This document shows, piece after piece, positions 20,501 through 31,931 of a stretch of DNA of 64,000 bases. A program made the translations under genes and the position numbers. Below the pieces are notes generated by a model. The model saw only the letters and a list, made by a program, of their open reading frames with translations, had not been told where the DNA came from and ran no database searches. This DNA comes from Oasisia sp. SBJ-2009 (Eukaryota > Annelida > Polychaeta > Sabellida > Siboglinidae): contig OZ024854.1 of NCBI GenBank assembly GCA_964017155.1, forward strand, positions 55,775,941 to 55,839,940. The letters are read 5' to 3'. How positions within the stretch are numbered: the first letter of the stretch is position 1; each line of letters begins with the position of its first letter.

Positions 20501-23400
20501 GTTAGTACGTACATAGATTTGCTTGAACTTGCATTTATGCCTGGATGAATATCGTGATTCATGTATTTTGAACAATTTTTGTACATTCATTGGTAATATA
20601 TAACGATATGCCTTAAACATAATTATAGCAGTTTTTAGCTTTACAAGATCTGGTAATTTAAGAATATGTACATTGTGAAAGAGTAAATTTGTGTGATCAA
20701 GTCTTTTTGCACCACAAATTAATCTTATAACTCTTTTCTGTAATACAACTAAACAATGAGTATTTGTAGCATATGTGTTACCCCGTGCTTCTGCACAATA
20801 CATAATATAAGGCATGAAAAGAGAATAGTACAAAATATGCATGCCATGTTTGTTAATCAAAGAACTGGCTCTATACATAATAGCACAGCATTTTGACAAT
20901 TTAGATCTTACTGATAAAATGTGACTTTTCCAGTTTAATTTGCAATCAATTACTACCAGGGTACACCTAAAAAATTTGTGGAATTTACTCTATTGATTTT
21001 CTCCTTATTTATTCTAATACAAATATCTGCAGTTATTTTGCGATTACCAAAGATCATGTAATTTTTTTTTGATATATTAAGAGACAATCTATTAACAGAA
21101 AACCACGTCTGCAGTACTGTTGTTCTAAACCACCATTTATCATCCGAACAAGTTTATTTAAGTCTTTATCACAACATAATAGATTTGTATCATCAGCAAA
21201 TAAAATATACTTGAACACTTGTGAGACTTTACAGATGTCATTAATATACATGATAAATAATTTCGGTCCCAAAATGGAACCCTGAGGCACACCACACAAT
21301 ACATTTAGTATTTCTGAATGACAGTTATTAAAACTGACAAACTGTTTTCTATTTTCTAAATAACTCTGAATCCATTCCTGTGCGACACCATGCAAACCAT
21401 AGAAATGTAGTTTTTTACACATTATATCATGATCAACAGTATCAAAGGCCTTTTTTAGGTCAATAAATACTCCAACAGTGTATTTATTTTTTTCTAATGA
21501 AGTTGTAATTTCTTCTACCAAATCCAACAGAGCCTCAGTTGTTGACATGCTAGATCTAAACCCGTACTGACTTGGACTGAGTATGTTACATTTATTAAGA
21601 AACTTGTCCAATCTGTTGTTATATAGTTTCTCCAGAATTTTTGAGAATTGTGGTAATAAAGATATTGGCCTGTAATTTGTAAAAACGTTTTTTTCTCCAG
21701 ACTTATATAGCGGAATAACTTCAGCTATTTTCATTTTGTTTGGAAAAACACCTGTTTGAAATGAAACGTTACATAAATGAGCAAATGGCTTAACTATTTT
21801 AGAAATTACTTTCTTAATCAGGTTCATGCTAATGTCACTGAAATCAGTTGATCTTTTGTTTTTACAATTTTTAACAGTTCTGATGATTTCTAGGTCATCA
21901 ACAATATCATCTTTCTTTGAAATTTTCTTGTTGTTTTTTATAAAGTATTCTGGATATGTTGGCTTATTTTTGTGTTTATTAATTACTTCATTTAGTATTT
22001 TCCAGGTCTCTTTAACATTTGCTTTTTGTTTTTCTAACAATGAGCTATAATATTTTTTTTCTGTACTTCTTAATTATATGTTAATTTATGTTTGTACGTT
22101 TTGTATTTTTTTTCTGCTTCTGCAAATCTCAGTACAATGAATGCTTTATATAACCTATTTTTCATTGTACAAGCACGTTTTAAACCATTGGTGAACCAGT
22201 TTTTTTTCTCAAAGCTTTTTTGGGGAACTTTTTTCACTGGACAGTGTTTGTTAAATATATCCATAAATATGTGTAGAAAAGAGTCATAGGCTTGATTAAC
22301 ATCATCAGTTTTTAAGACATTTTCCCAGGTTTGTTGACTCAGTTCATTTGAAAATGATTACATTGTATCCTCATTCATCTTTCTGATAAATTGAAATTCC
22401 TTTACATTATACCTGCTTATGTTATACTCACAGAGTGCAAATATTGGTAAATGATCACTAATGTCATTGAACATGATACCACTAGTTAGGTTGAAGCGTA
22501 ATTCATTTGTGAATATGTTATCTATTAGTGTTGCTGAGTTATCTGTGATCCTGGTAGGCTTATCAATTAGCGGATAAAGACCTAAACTATACATTGTGTC
22601 TAGAAACTGTTTAGTATTATTATGTGTCTCATGTTTTAATAAATCTATGTTAAAGTCACCACACACAAATATTGTTTTAATAGATTTAACGTCACATAAG
22701 TTAAGTTCTAAGTTTTCACAAAATGTATCTATCAGTGATCCTGGTGTTCTGTAAATACAACTAACTACAACATTTGTGTTTTTTTTATGGTTAGTTCTAC
22801 AGTAACACATTCAAGAATATTTTCTATTACAAACGATTTACTTTCTGCCAGTGCACCTGATAATTTCTTGTTTGTGTATATAGCAACACCACCTCCTCTT
22901 CGGGTACCCCTTGTGATATGAAATGCATCATAATTGTTTATACTAAAGTCACTAATTAAGTTTGGTTCTGTCCATGTTTCAGTTATAGCAATTATATCAA
23001 AGTTTATGTTTAGTTCTAAAATGTAGTCTTCAATCTTGTGAAAATTTGTTTTTAGACTTTTGGCATTAAAATTTATAAACGACAATCCATTTACCCCACC
23101 AATTTCCTCATTTAATTGTAAGTCAGTATAATACTTACATTTTGATATGTTATTGTAGAAATTATTGTTTGGGTCTATGTCATTTCCAAAATTGTGAGGA
23201 CTACAGTCTGAGTAATTTAAAGAATTTAAATTAAATTTTGAACATATATCCATTAATTTATAAGTTTCTTCAACAGAAGAATTTTCATATACAAGTTCAT
23301 TGTCACTAATTTCCTGAAATGGAAATACTTCACCACATGATATAGAAAGATATTTATGCGGTTGACCTGATTTACACAGTTCACACTTGTCCATAAGCAC
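17550..23400 (-). mobile_element. non-LTR retrotransposon (LINE) with EN and RT, split by element C
   Basis: Read on the minus strand. 22360-23400: an apurinic-like endonuclease with ITETWTEP, TRRGGGVAIYTNK, then after a frameshift near 22790 VSCIYRTPG, CGDFNIDLL and SDHLPIFA. 22070-22264: linker. 21054-22040: reverse transcriptase with NYRPISLLPQFSKILEKL, GVFIDLKKAFDTVDH, GVPQGSILGPKLF and FADD. 20501-20899: C-terminal part with HCLVVLQKRVIRLICGAKR. The reading is interrupted at 20500 by element C and resumes at 18024 with the 3' region, down to about 17550. Motifs fit the CR1/jockey superfamily. The clade is not fixed. A few frameshifts and stops make it inactive. ORF1 is not seen, so it is 5' truncated near 23400. 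A 3' fragment of the same family is at 59690. Confidence 0.9.
18029..20496. mobile_element. element C: 2.47-kb TTAA element nested in the LINE
   Basis: TTAA at 18025-18028 and 20497-20500 flank ends AGTGAAAAAAAAGGC (left) and, on the minus strand, AGGGAAAACAAAGTC (right). The subterminal parts resemble those of elements A and B (ATGCAC, AGAG, ATTTTTAACGTCAGTGGTTTA). Inside, 18236-18740 is inverted relative to 20045-20340 (shared ACGTCAGAGAGTC, CCGCCAAACTTCTCC, CTTTACACAAAATACCGCTA), giving long arms around a ~1.3-kb AT-rich core. GGCGCTATATTAAATAAAC-type tails at 18995 and 19850 look like 3' ends of older retroelements. No transposase. The LINE around it reads on across the gap, and 59920-60000 shows the sequence without the insertion. 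Confidence 0.9.
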
Positions 23401-23803
23401 TCAGTTCCGCATCTGTAGTAATATTTACTACGACAATACAATTAGAGTATACCATGTATAAGGAGTAAAAAATGCTCCTACATGTGATGTACGTGTTCGT
23501 GCACTGTGGTCAATGACATATCTGGCTCTAGTATACGTAATGCATTAATTGGTATTCTGTGATTCCTTTCCGCTGACATATGCCAACTATTCTTGTTTAC
23601 AAATACAGTCGTGTCTCTATTACCCGGCCAATAATCTGATTGTTTCACGATCCACACATTTTGTTTGGGAACCAACTTGATACCATCTATAATAACGTGT
23701 TTTGCTGAACAGCACATTTTGTTTATCTGACCAAAATATGTCAACAAAAGTGTGCGGTTAAATGAGATATGACTCAGACTGTATATGCATTCCCAGCAAA
23801 CAC

Positions 23804-23804
<1 letters not shown>

Positions 23805-23869
<65 letters not shown>

Positions 23870-23934
23870 GCGGGACAATGCTCCTTGTATCTATGGAATC
23901 GTGACTCGTTTGCTGTAAGTGACAACGCATATAT

Positions 23935-23991
<57 letters not shown>
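23805..23991. repeat. two (TA)n tracts
   Basis: Pure TA alternation at 23805-23866 and 23939-23990, separated by 72 bp of ordinary sequence. Confidence 0.95.
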
Positions 23992-23992
<1 letters not shown>

Positions 23993-23999
23993 TTATCAA

Positions 24000-25030
24000 T
24001 ACATTTTAAAAACAATTGTTTTCATTCATGCTTTAATAATAATATCTTTGGCGTGGGAAATTAAGTTGCCTTTTGCATGTGTATAATATACCAGCACTGT
24101 ATCAACAGACTTATTAATATATATTTTCATATATGTATTTACTATGATGAAAGCATGGTATCATGTAGTATACTACGTTAATCATAACTCACTATGGTTT
24201 TACCATAATTTATCATGGTTTTCTCCATCTTTACAATGATTTACTATGGTGAAAGCAGAGTAAAATAAAATATATTATGGTTTACTATAATTTACCATGA
24301 TTTATTATGGATTTATCATGGTATATCATAGTAAAATGTAGTATATTTTTAGCAGGGTTGGTTCAGAAAAGTTGCCTCGGGACCTATACGAGTATTTACT
24401 ACTTTCACAAAAACAACAAGGCGCATGCATGCAGACAGTTCAGATTATTAAAATTAGTAGACATTCTCCTACGGGCTAAACATTTAGTCGTTATATATTA
24501 TGATGCAAACAATTGTTGCTATAGGTCCAGTACCGCAATGGATTGTTTGTTGAACTGCTCTGTATAGTCTCTCTAAAACACACTCAAAAAGTTAGTAGGT
24601 TCTATGTTCCAAATAAGTTTTTTTCAAGGGTACGAACGAGTATACTATTTTGCGACCTACGTACCACCTTCAAGTTGATGTCATTCCTCATTAAACTGTC
24701 TCCTTTCCAAATATATTTACCCTAACCCTAAGCTACCAACGCGGAGCCGCTCATATTTCTGTGGACGTCGGCTGTTGATAAATATAGACGATTTTCCTTC
24801 TGCAGTCTCTTACGCGAACTGCAAGGAGATTTGGCGTTAGGTTAGACCCATGTTCTTACAACAACAAAAAACACCCACCCTACGAAAACAGATCAATGCA
24901 TATCAGGTAGTCCTCGGCAGTAGAAACGGCAGTTGTCACCTCCCGGAGACTCTGTGGCGGACACCAGTACGTGATAGCCTCCGAAGAGAGGAAGCCGCCG
25001 CTGCGAGAAATCGAGTTCTAACTGCAAACA
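24000..25030. other. no gene; ACCATGGT/TACTATGG-rich patch
   Basis: 24150-24345 is a mosaic of ATGGTTTACTATG, TTACCATGATTTA and TATCATGGT motifs on both strands, giving many short palindromes; it may be a decayed MITE. The rest is unassigned. Confidence 0.4.
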
Positions 25031-25039
25031 GTATTCTAA

Positions 25040-26387
25040 CCGAGACTGTCTGAGCATTCGAAGCTGACTGAAGTTATACAGGAAATGTACAACTATCAGA
25101 TAAATATTCCAGGTCTGAGCTAAGTGCGCGCTGGACGAAATCAATGAATTCACCTCAGATAGTAAGACCATCTTGTGCTCTGAATGCCCGGATAATCGCC
25201 GGCATAGGGAAGGTGTCGTTCTCATCTTCGATAGAGCTTCCAATAATGTACTTGTGGAATGGGTACCAATAAATGAACGATTGCTCGCAGCAATGTTTGT
25301 GATTTCTCTTGCCATCGTCTGTATTTATAGAGTGTTCTGCACTTACCAACGACCACGATAACTCAGAGAAGGACGAATTCTACCAACAACTGCAGGACCT
25401 GACTGATAACATCCCACGCCATGATATCAAATTCGTCATGAGAGGCATGAAACACAGATATATGATGACAGGTCGAGTGTGCCGTAGGCCCAAATACTTA
25501 TGGCAGGCGAACGGACAGTGGGAGCATATCATTAAGTTCTGTTCTATGAAAATCCTCAACATTGGTTCCTCCGTGTTCTAACATCAGGCCATCCACAAAA
25601 TAACACTGATCTCAAACTACCTGTGTCTGAAGGATGTACGATCCTGTAGAGGAGCAGATGTCTGCAATGACCACTGACCACCATTTGGCCGTCGCCAAGT
25701 TGAAGATGAGACTGAAAAAGCAAAAGAAACAGACAACCCTGCCCATGAATGTGACGTTAAGAAACTGAAGATTCCTGACGTTAGGGAGATAAATTCTTTA
25801 TATGGGACCGTTTTGAAGCCCTTGCAGAGCTGATGCTTGGTTCGACTGATTGATGGGATCATGCAACTGAAGGAAGTAATGCGAACAGTTGGAGAATATA
25901 TCATTGGGTATTAGAAACCCTTGAACGAAGAATGAATAAACGACATGGAAGCTCGTCGTTGAAAGGAAACAACTACACAAAAAGCGGCACAGTAGTATAT
26001 CAGACAACCTAACCTCCCGCCGGGTCTATATGGAGAAAGACCATGAAGTCAAACAAAGTGTCCAATGAAACAAGCGAGAGTAGGTTAGGAGACAGCTTAG
26101 TGGATTTGTCAGATATGCAACCTGTTGTGGGATTCTGAAGTTGTACATGCGAATTGGAAAAACGACGCGGTCGTTAGTATCACTAAGAAAGGGACTCTGG
26201 CTGAGAGTGACATACAACTGGAGGAGAGTGACCTTGTTGTGTGTTCCTGGCAAAAGTATTTCCAATTGATCTTGAACAGGATGATAGATGTAATGGACAA
26301 TTAACTATGCAAAGAGCAGGCAGGAATCATACCAAAGCGCTCATTTGCGGAGCAGATTTTCACTTTCCGACGCGTGCATCATTGAAA
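25040..26387 (+). mobile_element. RTE-like LINE pseudogene (endonuclease and start of RT)
   Basis: Across several frames the plus strand gives an RTE-type endonuclease like the proteins often named craniofacial development protein 2-like: LTEVIQEMYNYQINIPGLS, NEFTSDSKTILCSE, GVVLIFDRASNNVLVEWVPI, then SEKDEFYQQLQDLTDNIP, CRGADV and DHHLAVAKLKMRLKKQKKQ (last catalytic region). It continues through a linker (REINSLYGT, EKDHEVKQSV) to an RT start, LNRMIDVMDN then CKEQAGIIPKRSFAEQIFTF. It stops abruptly near 26387 where a tandem duplication begins. Many frameshifts and stops. It is of the same broad group as the fragment at 1560. Confidence 0.8.
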
Positions 26388-27348
26388 CGTGTCAATAGTT
26401 AGGTGCCCCTTGTTACAACCGATACTGTAATAATCGCCTGTTAATGTAATAACTGCCCGATAATGTAATAAAATCGCCCGTTAATGTAATAACCCCCTAA
26501 TAATGTAATAACATCAACCGATAATGTAATAAACTTCCTAACCGATAATGTAACAATTTTCGCCCGATAATGTAATAAACTCCTCTTGCCTGATAATGTA
26601 ATAACTTTCGCCTGATAATGTAATAACATACACATTTCTCGTAGGACTTAGTCGTTTTCGTGGATTTCCTGCTGTTTTCTTGTATTTAGTCGATTTCGTC
26701 GATTTCGTCGATTTCGTCTATTTCGCTATACCACAACTTTTGCTAGTAGAATCAATTTAGATTAAATTCAATATGCTGGTTCCAAATCGGAAGTCAGATT
26801 TGTCCCAGCAGGTCAGGATTTTTAGTTATGCATTCTCACACCATTTATTAATGGCAGATTTTCACTTTCCGACGCGTGCATCATTGAAACGTGTCAATAG
26901 TTAGGTGCCCCTTGTTACAACCGATACTGTAATAATCGCCTGTTAATGTAATAACTGCCCGATAATGTAATAAAATCGCCCGTTAATGTAATAACCCCCT
27001 AATAATGTAATAACATCAACCGATAATGTAATAAACTTCCTAACCGATAATGTAATAATTTTCGCCCGATAATGTAATAAACTCCTCTTGCCTGATAATG
27101 TAATAACTTTCGCCTGATAATGTGTAATAACATACACATTTCTCGTAGGACTTAGTCGTTTTCGTGGATTTCCTGCTGTTTTCTTGTATTTAGTCGATTT
27201 CGTCGATTTCGTCTATTTCGCTATACCACAACTTTTGCTAGTAGAATCAATTTAGATTAAATCCAATATGCTGGTTCCAAATCGGAAGTCAGATTTGTCC
27301 CAGCAGGTCAGGATTTTTAGTTATGCATTCTCACACCATTTATTAATA
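26352..27348. repeat. 502-bp tandem duplication rich in GATAATGTAATAA
   Basis: 26352-26853 and 26854-27348 are near-identical (GCAGATTTTCACTTTCCGAC to CACACCATTTATTAAT). Each unit holds about nine imperfect copies of (C)CGATAATGTAATAA and a TCGATTTCGTC run. The first ~35 bases of each unit are the broken end of the LINE at 25040-26387, so the duplication is younger than the LINE. The second unit has small indels (one TCGATTTCG fewer, GTGTAATAA). Confidence 0.95.
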
Positions 27349-27619
27349 GCGGGTTGGTGAAATATGCTACTTTACAACTGTGGGCTTCATTGATAACGAA
27401 ATTGTCGGCCCAAATCCTGGTATCGATGATCTCACAAGTGTTCCCTTTTCATGCTATAATGTCAGGCTATCGAATGCACACAGGCGTAGGGTTTGCCGGT
27501 TCAATCCTAGTGTGAAACCCAGATGAAGAAATGGTTTATTAAGGAATGTGTTATATAGGTTTTAGTACGATGGTTGTCGACACTTTCGTGTCTGGCAATG
27601 CTCCCGTGATGTGCTCAAG

Positions 27620-27921
<302 letters not shown>

Positions 27922-27942
27922 TGGTCGTGTCCTTTTCTTCAA

Positions 27943-28842
27943 CTATAGACGCAATTTTACCCAAGTAGTTACACAATTCCTCAAAGCAAAGTTGTCAGAT
28001 GACTGGTAAGGCAAGTATACATTTAAAATAAACAATTTGCCATCATTTGTATCAATATCAATGCCAAGTAATCTCGTATCTTGTAAATCACAAATTGTAC
28101 ATGCATGTGAAATCGATTTTCTCCATAAAACACCGATACCACCAAATGGGCGTACCAACTTGTATACCGAGTTGGTCATTCATAGCACTGACCGCGTATG
28201 CTTCAAAAGCTTTATGAATAGAAAGCAATAGAGAAATATCTTCACTGGAGAGCCATAGCTCTTGCAAAATTATGACATCAAACTGTTCACAAAGAAGTAA
28301 AATATCATAAACAGATGACTTAAAAGCATGACAGTTAAACGTTACAATTTTCAATCCATTAAGTATTGTGTGATTGAATGTTAGCTAGAAACAATGCAAT
28401 CTGGGTTTCAAACATCCGCTTATTCAAGGAAAGCACGGACGCCAGACGGCCACACCCTAGAGTCTAGCAGTAGGTGTTGATCACGAGGTGGCAGTCGAAC
28501 ACAGAAAGACGAGTAGGTGTCAAATTTCGTTCTCAAAGGTTCGCATGACACAGATAAGCCAGTCTCTCGCTTGACGTGCGTCGCCAAGTCTTTGGGGTTA
28601 GTCGATCTTGCGAGTCGCGTAATGAAAACACCGACTTGTTTTATGGCTTTGAAAGTACTCGCGCGTTTCTTTGGGTTAGCGGAGCGAATATTGGACGACG
28701 TGCCATTCCCTTGCTGGAAACAAAATGGGAACGACATAATGGTGTACACACTGCTTCTCATTTCAGGAAGGATGGTTGTAGATGTGGAGGTTGCAGTCAC
28801 GGGCGTCGATCGGTGGGGGACGGGGGGACGCGTCCCCCCCAC
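27943..28842 (-). mobile_element. LINE fragment: end of ORF1 and start of ORF2 endonuclease
   Basis: Minus strand. 28420-28842 ends in a typical LINE ORF1 C-terminal domain: VGVFITRLARSTNPKDLATH, then VSCEPLRTKFDTYSSFCVRL and DSRVWPSGVRAFLE. Some 65 bp on, ORF2 starts at 28354 with MKIVTFNCHAFKSSVYDILL and VIILQELWLS (endonuclease with its catalytic Glu), then after a frameshift FGGIGVLWRK and LGIDIDT with FILNVYLPYQ, and is cut off at the (CA)n tract. The ORF1-ORF2 order and short spacing are as in intact LINEs. Clade unresolved. No RT remains. Confidence 0.8.
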
Positions 28843-30005
28843 TTTTCAGGGCGGGGGGACAGCATAGGAATTGTCCCCCCACTTTTCAGTTCAGAAAAAT
28901 TGCGAGGCATAGCCTGACTCAACACTCCTCTCTCTTAATAGCCGCTTCATAGGACTAGCTAGACAATAAACTCGCGATATGAAGTTCAGCAAAGTTATTT
29001 ATCGCAAATTAACACGAGGCAAACAAGTTTTGAGGCATGTTTTGCGCCATAATCCGTGATAGTTATTTAAACAAACGTAATATTTTAATGTATTGAACGA
29101 AATTTTAGACACCTCTTCACAGTAGTCACCATAGGAGAGTTATCGAACAGCCCGTGGCATTTATACCAAAAAGGCTTTGTTATTTCGCTGCACAATGATG
29201 ATTTTAAATTTGTCACGCAGAAAGGCCAATCGGAAAGTTTATAACTACCGGAAAAAGTAAGCCGCTGCCGGGATCTATCAACCTTGTGTTGATATTATTA
29301 ATAGGCTCTAGCCATCAAGCACATTTTTAATGATGACATTTGTGTTGCATTTTCATCCCTCGCCTGCTTGATGCTTATCGCCTACGACAGAAGCGGCGGA
29401 TTCCTGCACTTTGTGTAACAGATTCCCATTTGAGTGATGACAAATTTCTTTGCCAAAATGTTGGATTGGGAAGTTCTACACAGGCACAGCATTGACGTCA
29501 GTGGGGGACGAGGGGGACGCTGACCACCCCACGGCCTGATGGGGTCAGCATAGGAAATGTCCTCATACTTTTTCAGTTCATAAAACAAATTTATAGGCAT
29601 ATATAGCAAGACTGACCACTCCCTTCTCTTAAAAACCCTACATCGGTCTAGTAGTAAAATTAATAATTAAAACTAAACTTCCGACTACCTAGTGGAAAAT
29701 CACTAGATAAATTGCTTGGTTGACAGCAGCCCGCAACTTGATCTAAGTCCAGTAAATATTCATCATGCCGGGCTCTGTCATTTTGCGCCCTTGTATTTAT
29801 ATATATATAGCCATCAAGCACATAATAGATTATTAAATTTGGTTTGCCCTGTCACCCCTTGGATTGCAGCCTGGTAGCCCTGGTGGATATTTATATCGCC
29901 TACGGCGGAACCAGAGGATTTATGCACTTTGTGTAATTTGATCTAGTGATGACAAATTTCTTTGCCAAAATGTGGGATTGGGAAGTCCTACACAGGCACC
30001 CCTGT
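28812..30005. repeat. two diverged direct repeats with GGGGGACG/CCCCCC motifs
   Basis: GTGGGGGACG..CAGCATAGGAA(T/A)TGTCC..CTTTTTCAGTTCA occurs at 28812-28900 and 29500-29580. The block TATCGCCTACG, CACTTTGTGTAA, GATGACAAATTTCTTTGCCA and CCTACACAGGCAC occurs at 29377-29490 and 29898-30000. They form two units of roughly 500-690 bp. The G-rich/C-rich heads are self-complementary. No coding evidence. Confidence 0.7.
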
Positions 30006-30058
30006 AAGCTCTGCATCTTGTCACTCTATTAATCAGGCAAGCAGTGTTGGGTCCAAAG

Positions 30059-30362
30059 CATAGCTTTATGTAGAGACCCGTCCACCCGTCATTTGGTCGG
30101 GTAAAAACAAATATGGACGGGTAGAAATATATGGGTGGACGGGTGGTGGACGGAGTAAAAGGAGCAAAAAAGTCTTCCAAAACCATAGATATCGTAAGTT
30201 ATGCCTTCCTTGAAAGTGAGTGTAAATGGTGTCATATGTGTGTCTTTAGCCCATTTCAGGTCATCAGGCACATTTGAAAGTTTGTAAACTAGCTTATCAG
30301 TTAACATCCATGTGTCCACCAAAACATGTGACTGGCAATAATTGTATCCTGCATAAAGCCCT
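30059..30362 (-). repeat. dispersed ~300-bp repeat, copy 2
   Basis: Partner of 2424-2720. On the minus strand this copy keeps a longer frame: GLYAGYNYCQSHVLVDTWML, KLVYKLSNVPDDLKWAKDTH and MTPFTLTFKEG. Unrecognised. Shared sequence starts after CAG, as after an acceptor. Confidence 0.75.
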
Positions 30363-30492
30363 GGTCCAAAGTCTACCCCCAAATATTCAGTTATTGGGGT
30401 AGGCCATGGCCCCTCTTCAAATATATGTTGTTCGATGCATGTATGTATGATTTACCAACTATTTCAGATATATTGGGTACGTAGTGTTTGAA

Positions 30493-30576
30493 ATGTTAAC
30501 TGGATCGCTGTTGCCTATATCCGCCATCGTTTACTATACCACTGCAAAAATAGTGTGCATGATCGTCCACCCTGGC
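30493..30576 (+). pseudogene. class A GPCR transmembrane-5-like fragment
   Basis: Translates as MLTGSLLPISAIVYYTTAKI then VCMIV. The nucleotide stretch TACCACTGCAAAAATAGTGT plus GCATGATCGTCC is alike to 41340-41372 in the GPCR pseudogene (TGCCACTACAAATATATTGT, GCGTGATCGTCC), which encodes IVYATTNIL and VIV at TM5. It is only about 85 bp and is followed at once by an unrelated repeat, so it is a scrap. Confidence 0.35.
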
Positions 30577-30665
30577 CGGTTGCATGACACGCACCCAAGT
30601 TGGCGGGAAAATTACCCCTAACTCTCTAGGTGTCACATAGCTGGGCGACCGCATTGGGTGCGGTG
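30540..30665 (-). repeat. arm of inverted repeat pair with 33890-34015
   Basis: The minus strand reads CTATGTGACACCTAG, GGGGTAATTTTCCC, GGGTGCGTGTCATGCAACCG and GGCCAGGGTGG; the plus strand at 33915-34015 has CTATGTGTCACCTAGGGGTA, AATTTACCC, GGTGTGTGTCATGCACCTGG and CCAGGTGGG. The arms are 3.2 kb apart and enclose the satellite and LINE between them. Confidence 0.6.
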
Positions 30666-30783
30666 CACAACAGCCACATATATGCCGCCCAACTAGGAGA
30701 TACCGGCACGAGTAACCGATAAGCGGATTGCCGCGTCTTGAGAACAAATCTTCCCAGAATTCAGTTCACCTCGGACAGTCGTC

Positions 30784-31030
30784 ATGGTGGAAGCAGTGAG
30801 ACAACAGCGACATTATAAGGACAACCTTTGTCATGCCGAGGTTATGGCCTTAATACAGGCATACAGCCAAATAAGTCGCAACTTATATTATAAGAACTGT
30901 TACAAGGCCGATTGAAATCAACCTTGTCGAACAGGGACAGAAAAAGGGATGTAATGCTTTGACGGCAGAGGTCAGCGCACTATCGTATCGACGACGTTGC
31001 GGAGTGTGGAGGACCTAAATAAAAACTGGC
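30784..31030 (+). pseudogene. possible Myb/SANT-like remnant (weak)
   Basis: Reads MVEAVRQQRHYKDNLCHAEV then MALIQAYSQISRNLYYKNC, followed in another frame by NLVEQGQKKGCNALTAEVSA. The helix pattern loosely recalls Myb/SANT-like accessory proteins, but tryptophans are missing. Low confidence. Confidence 0.2.
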
Positions 31031-31069
31031 AATTAGCTCATTTTTTTTGTTTTCTGTTGATAAATATTT

Positions 31070-31931
31070 GATTAAAAGTGAATTTGAAATTGCATATCTG
31101 TGTTATTTATATAACTATTAAAATAATGTTTGCAGTGTTTTGAAATGCATTGAATGGAGTACTAAATTTGCAATATTTATTTTTCATACTAATTAATTCA
31201 GTTAATTAGTTAATATTATCTAAGTAGTGCACCAAGTTAACAGACCAACACATTCTAATTAAGACCAGCAGAATTAATAAATATGAAGATATTTATACAT
31301 ATTATGCAGTGTGCGTAACCACATTTATTATGAGAATAAATATATATTAACTAGTCATGTAACAATAAATAAATAAATAAATTAGTTAATAAGTGATAAT
31401 TAGCGGGTAACCTTGCCAGACAGAAATGGTTTTTGTAAAATGCCACAATGACAATGAATATATGTTTATATAAACATACAATTTGTAAAAACAAAAACTG
31501 CAATAAGTAAGACATATAATTTAGTAGTTATGTAATATTAATAAATTAGTTAATAAACCAATATTTGCATACAGACCAACACAAAAACAAAAGTCCATAA
31601 TGTCCATGATTAGGAAGATAATTACACATATTATTATGCAATGTGTATAACTACATTAATATAAAGTTACAAATATAAATTAATAACTCGTTTAATAATA
31701 ATTTAATTAATTAGTCAATATTTTATAATAAGCACGCCACTTTGATAGACCTACACATCTTAGCAAAAAGACCATAATGTCCATATTTATGAAGATATAC
31801 ATACTGTCACTATGAACTGTGTACAATCACATATACAGTGGTAATAAATGCAGCAAAGTAACAAATCAATTAATAGTAATAGCAATTTAATTTGTCAAAA
31901 TTTAGTAATTCAACATTGACAGACTGACATG
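31070..31931. repeat. degenerate ~165-175-bp tandem repeat
   Basis: AGACCAACAC-type starts recur at about 31243, 31413 (diverged), 31573, 31748 and 31920. Each is followed by an ATGTCCATxxTTA(G/T)GAAGATA and a TGCAxTGTGTAxxxxCA block, best seen in the last three units. Spacing is close to nucleosome length. The LINE 3' end at 31932 interrupts the last unit. Confidence 0.6.

Noticed and set aside
27505..27530. tRNA box-B-like GGTTCAATCC
   Set aside because: No box A at suitable distance and no cloverleaf could be drawn.
28800..28870. Gene on the plus strand through the GGGGGACG region
   Set aside because: The frame is antisense to the LINE ORF1 and enters a dispersed repeat.
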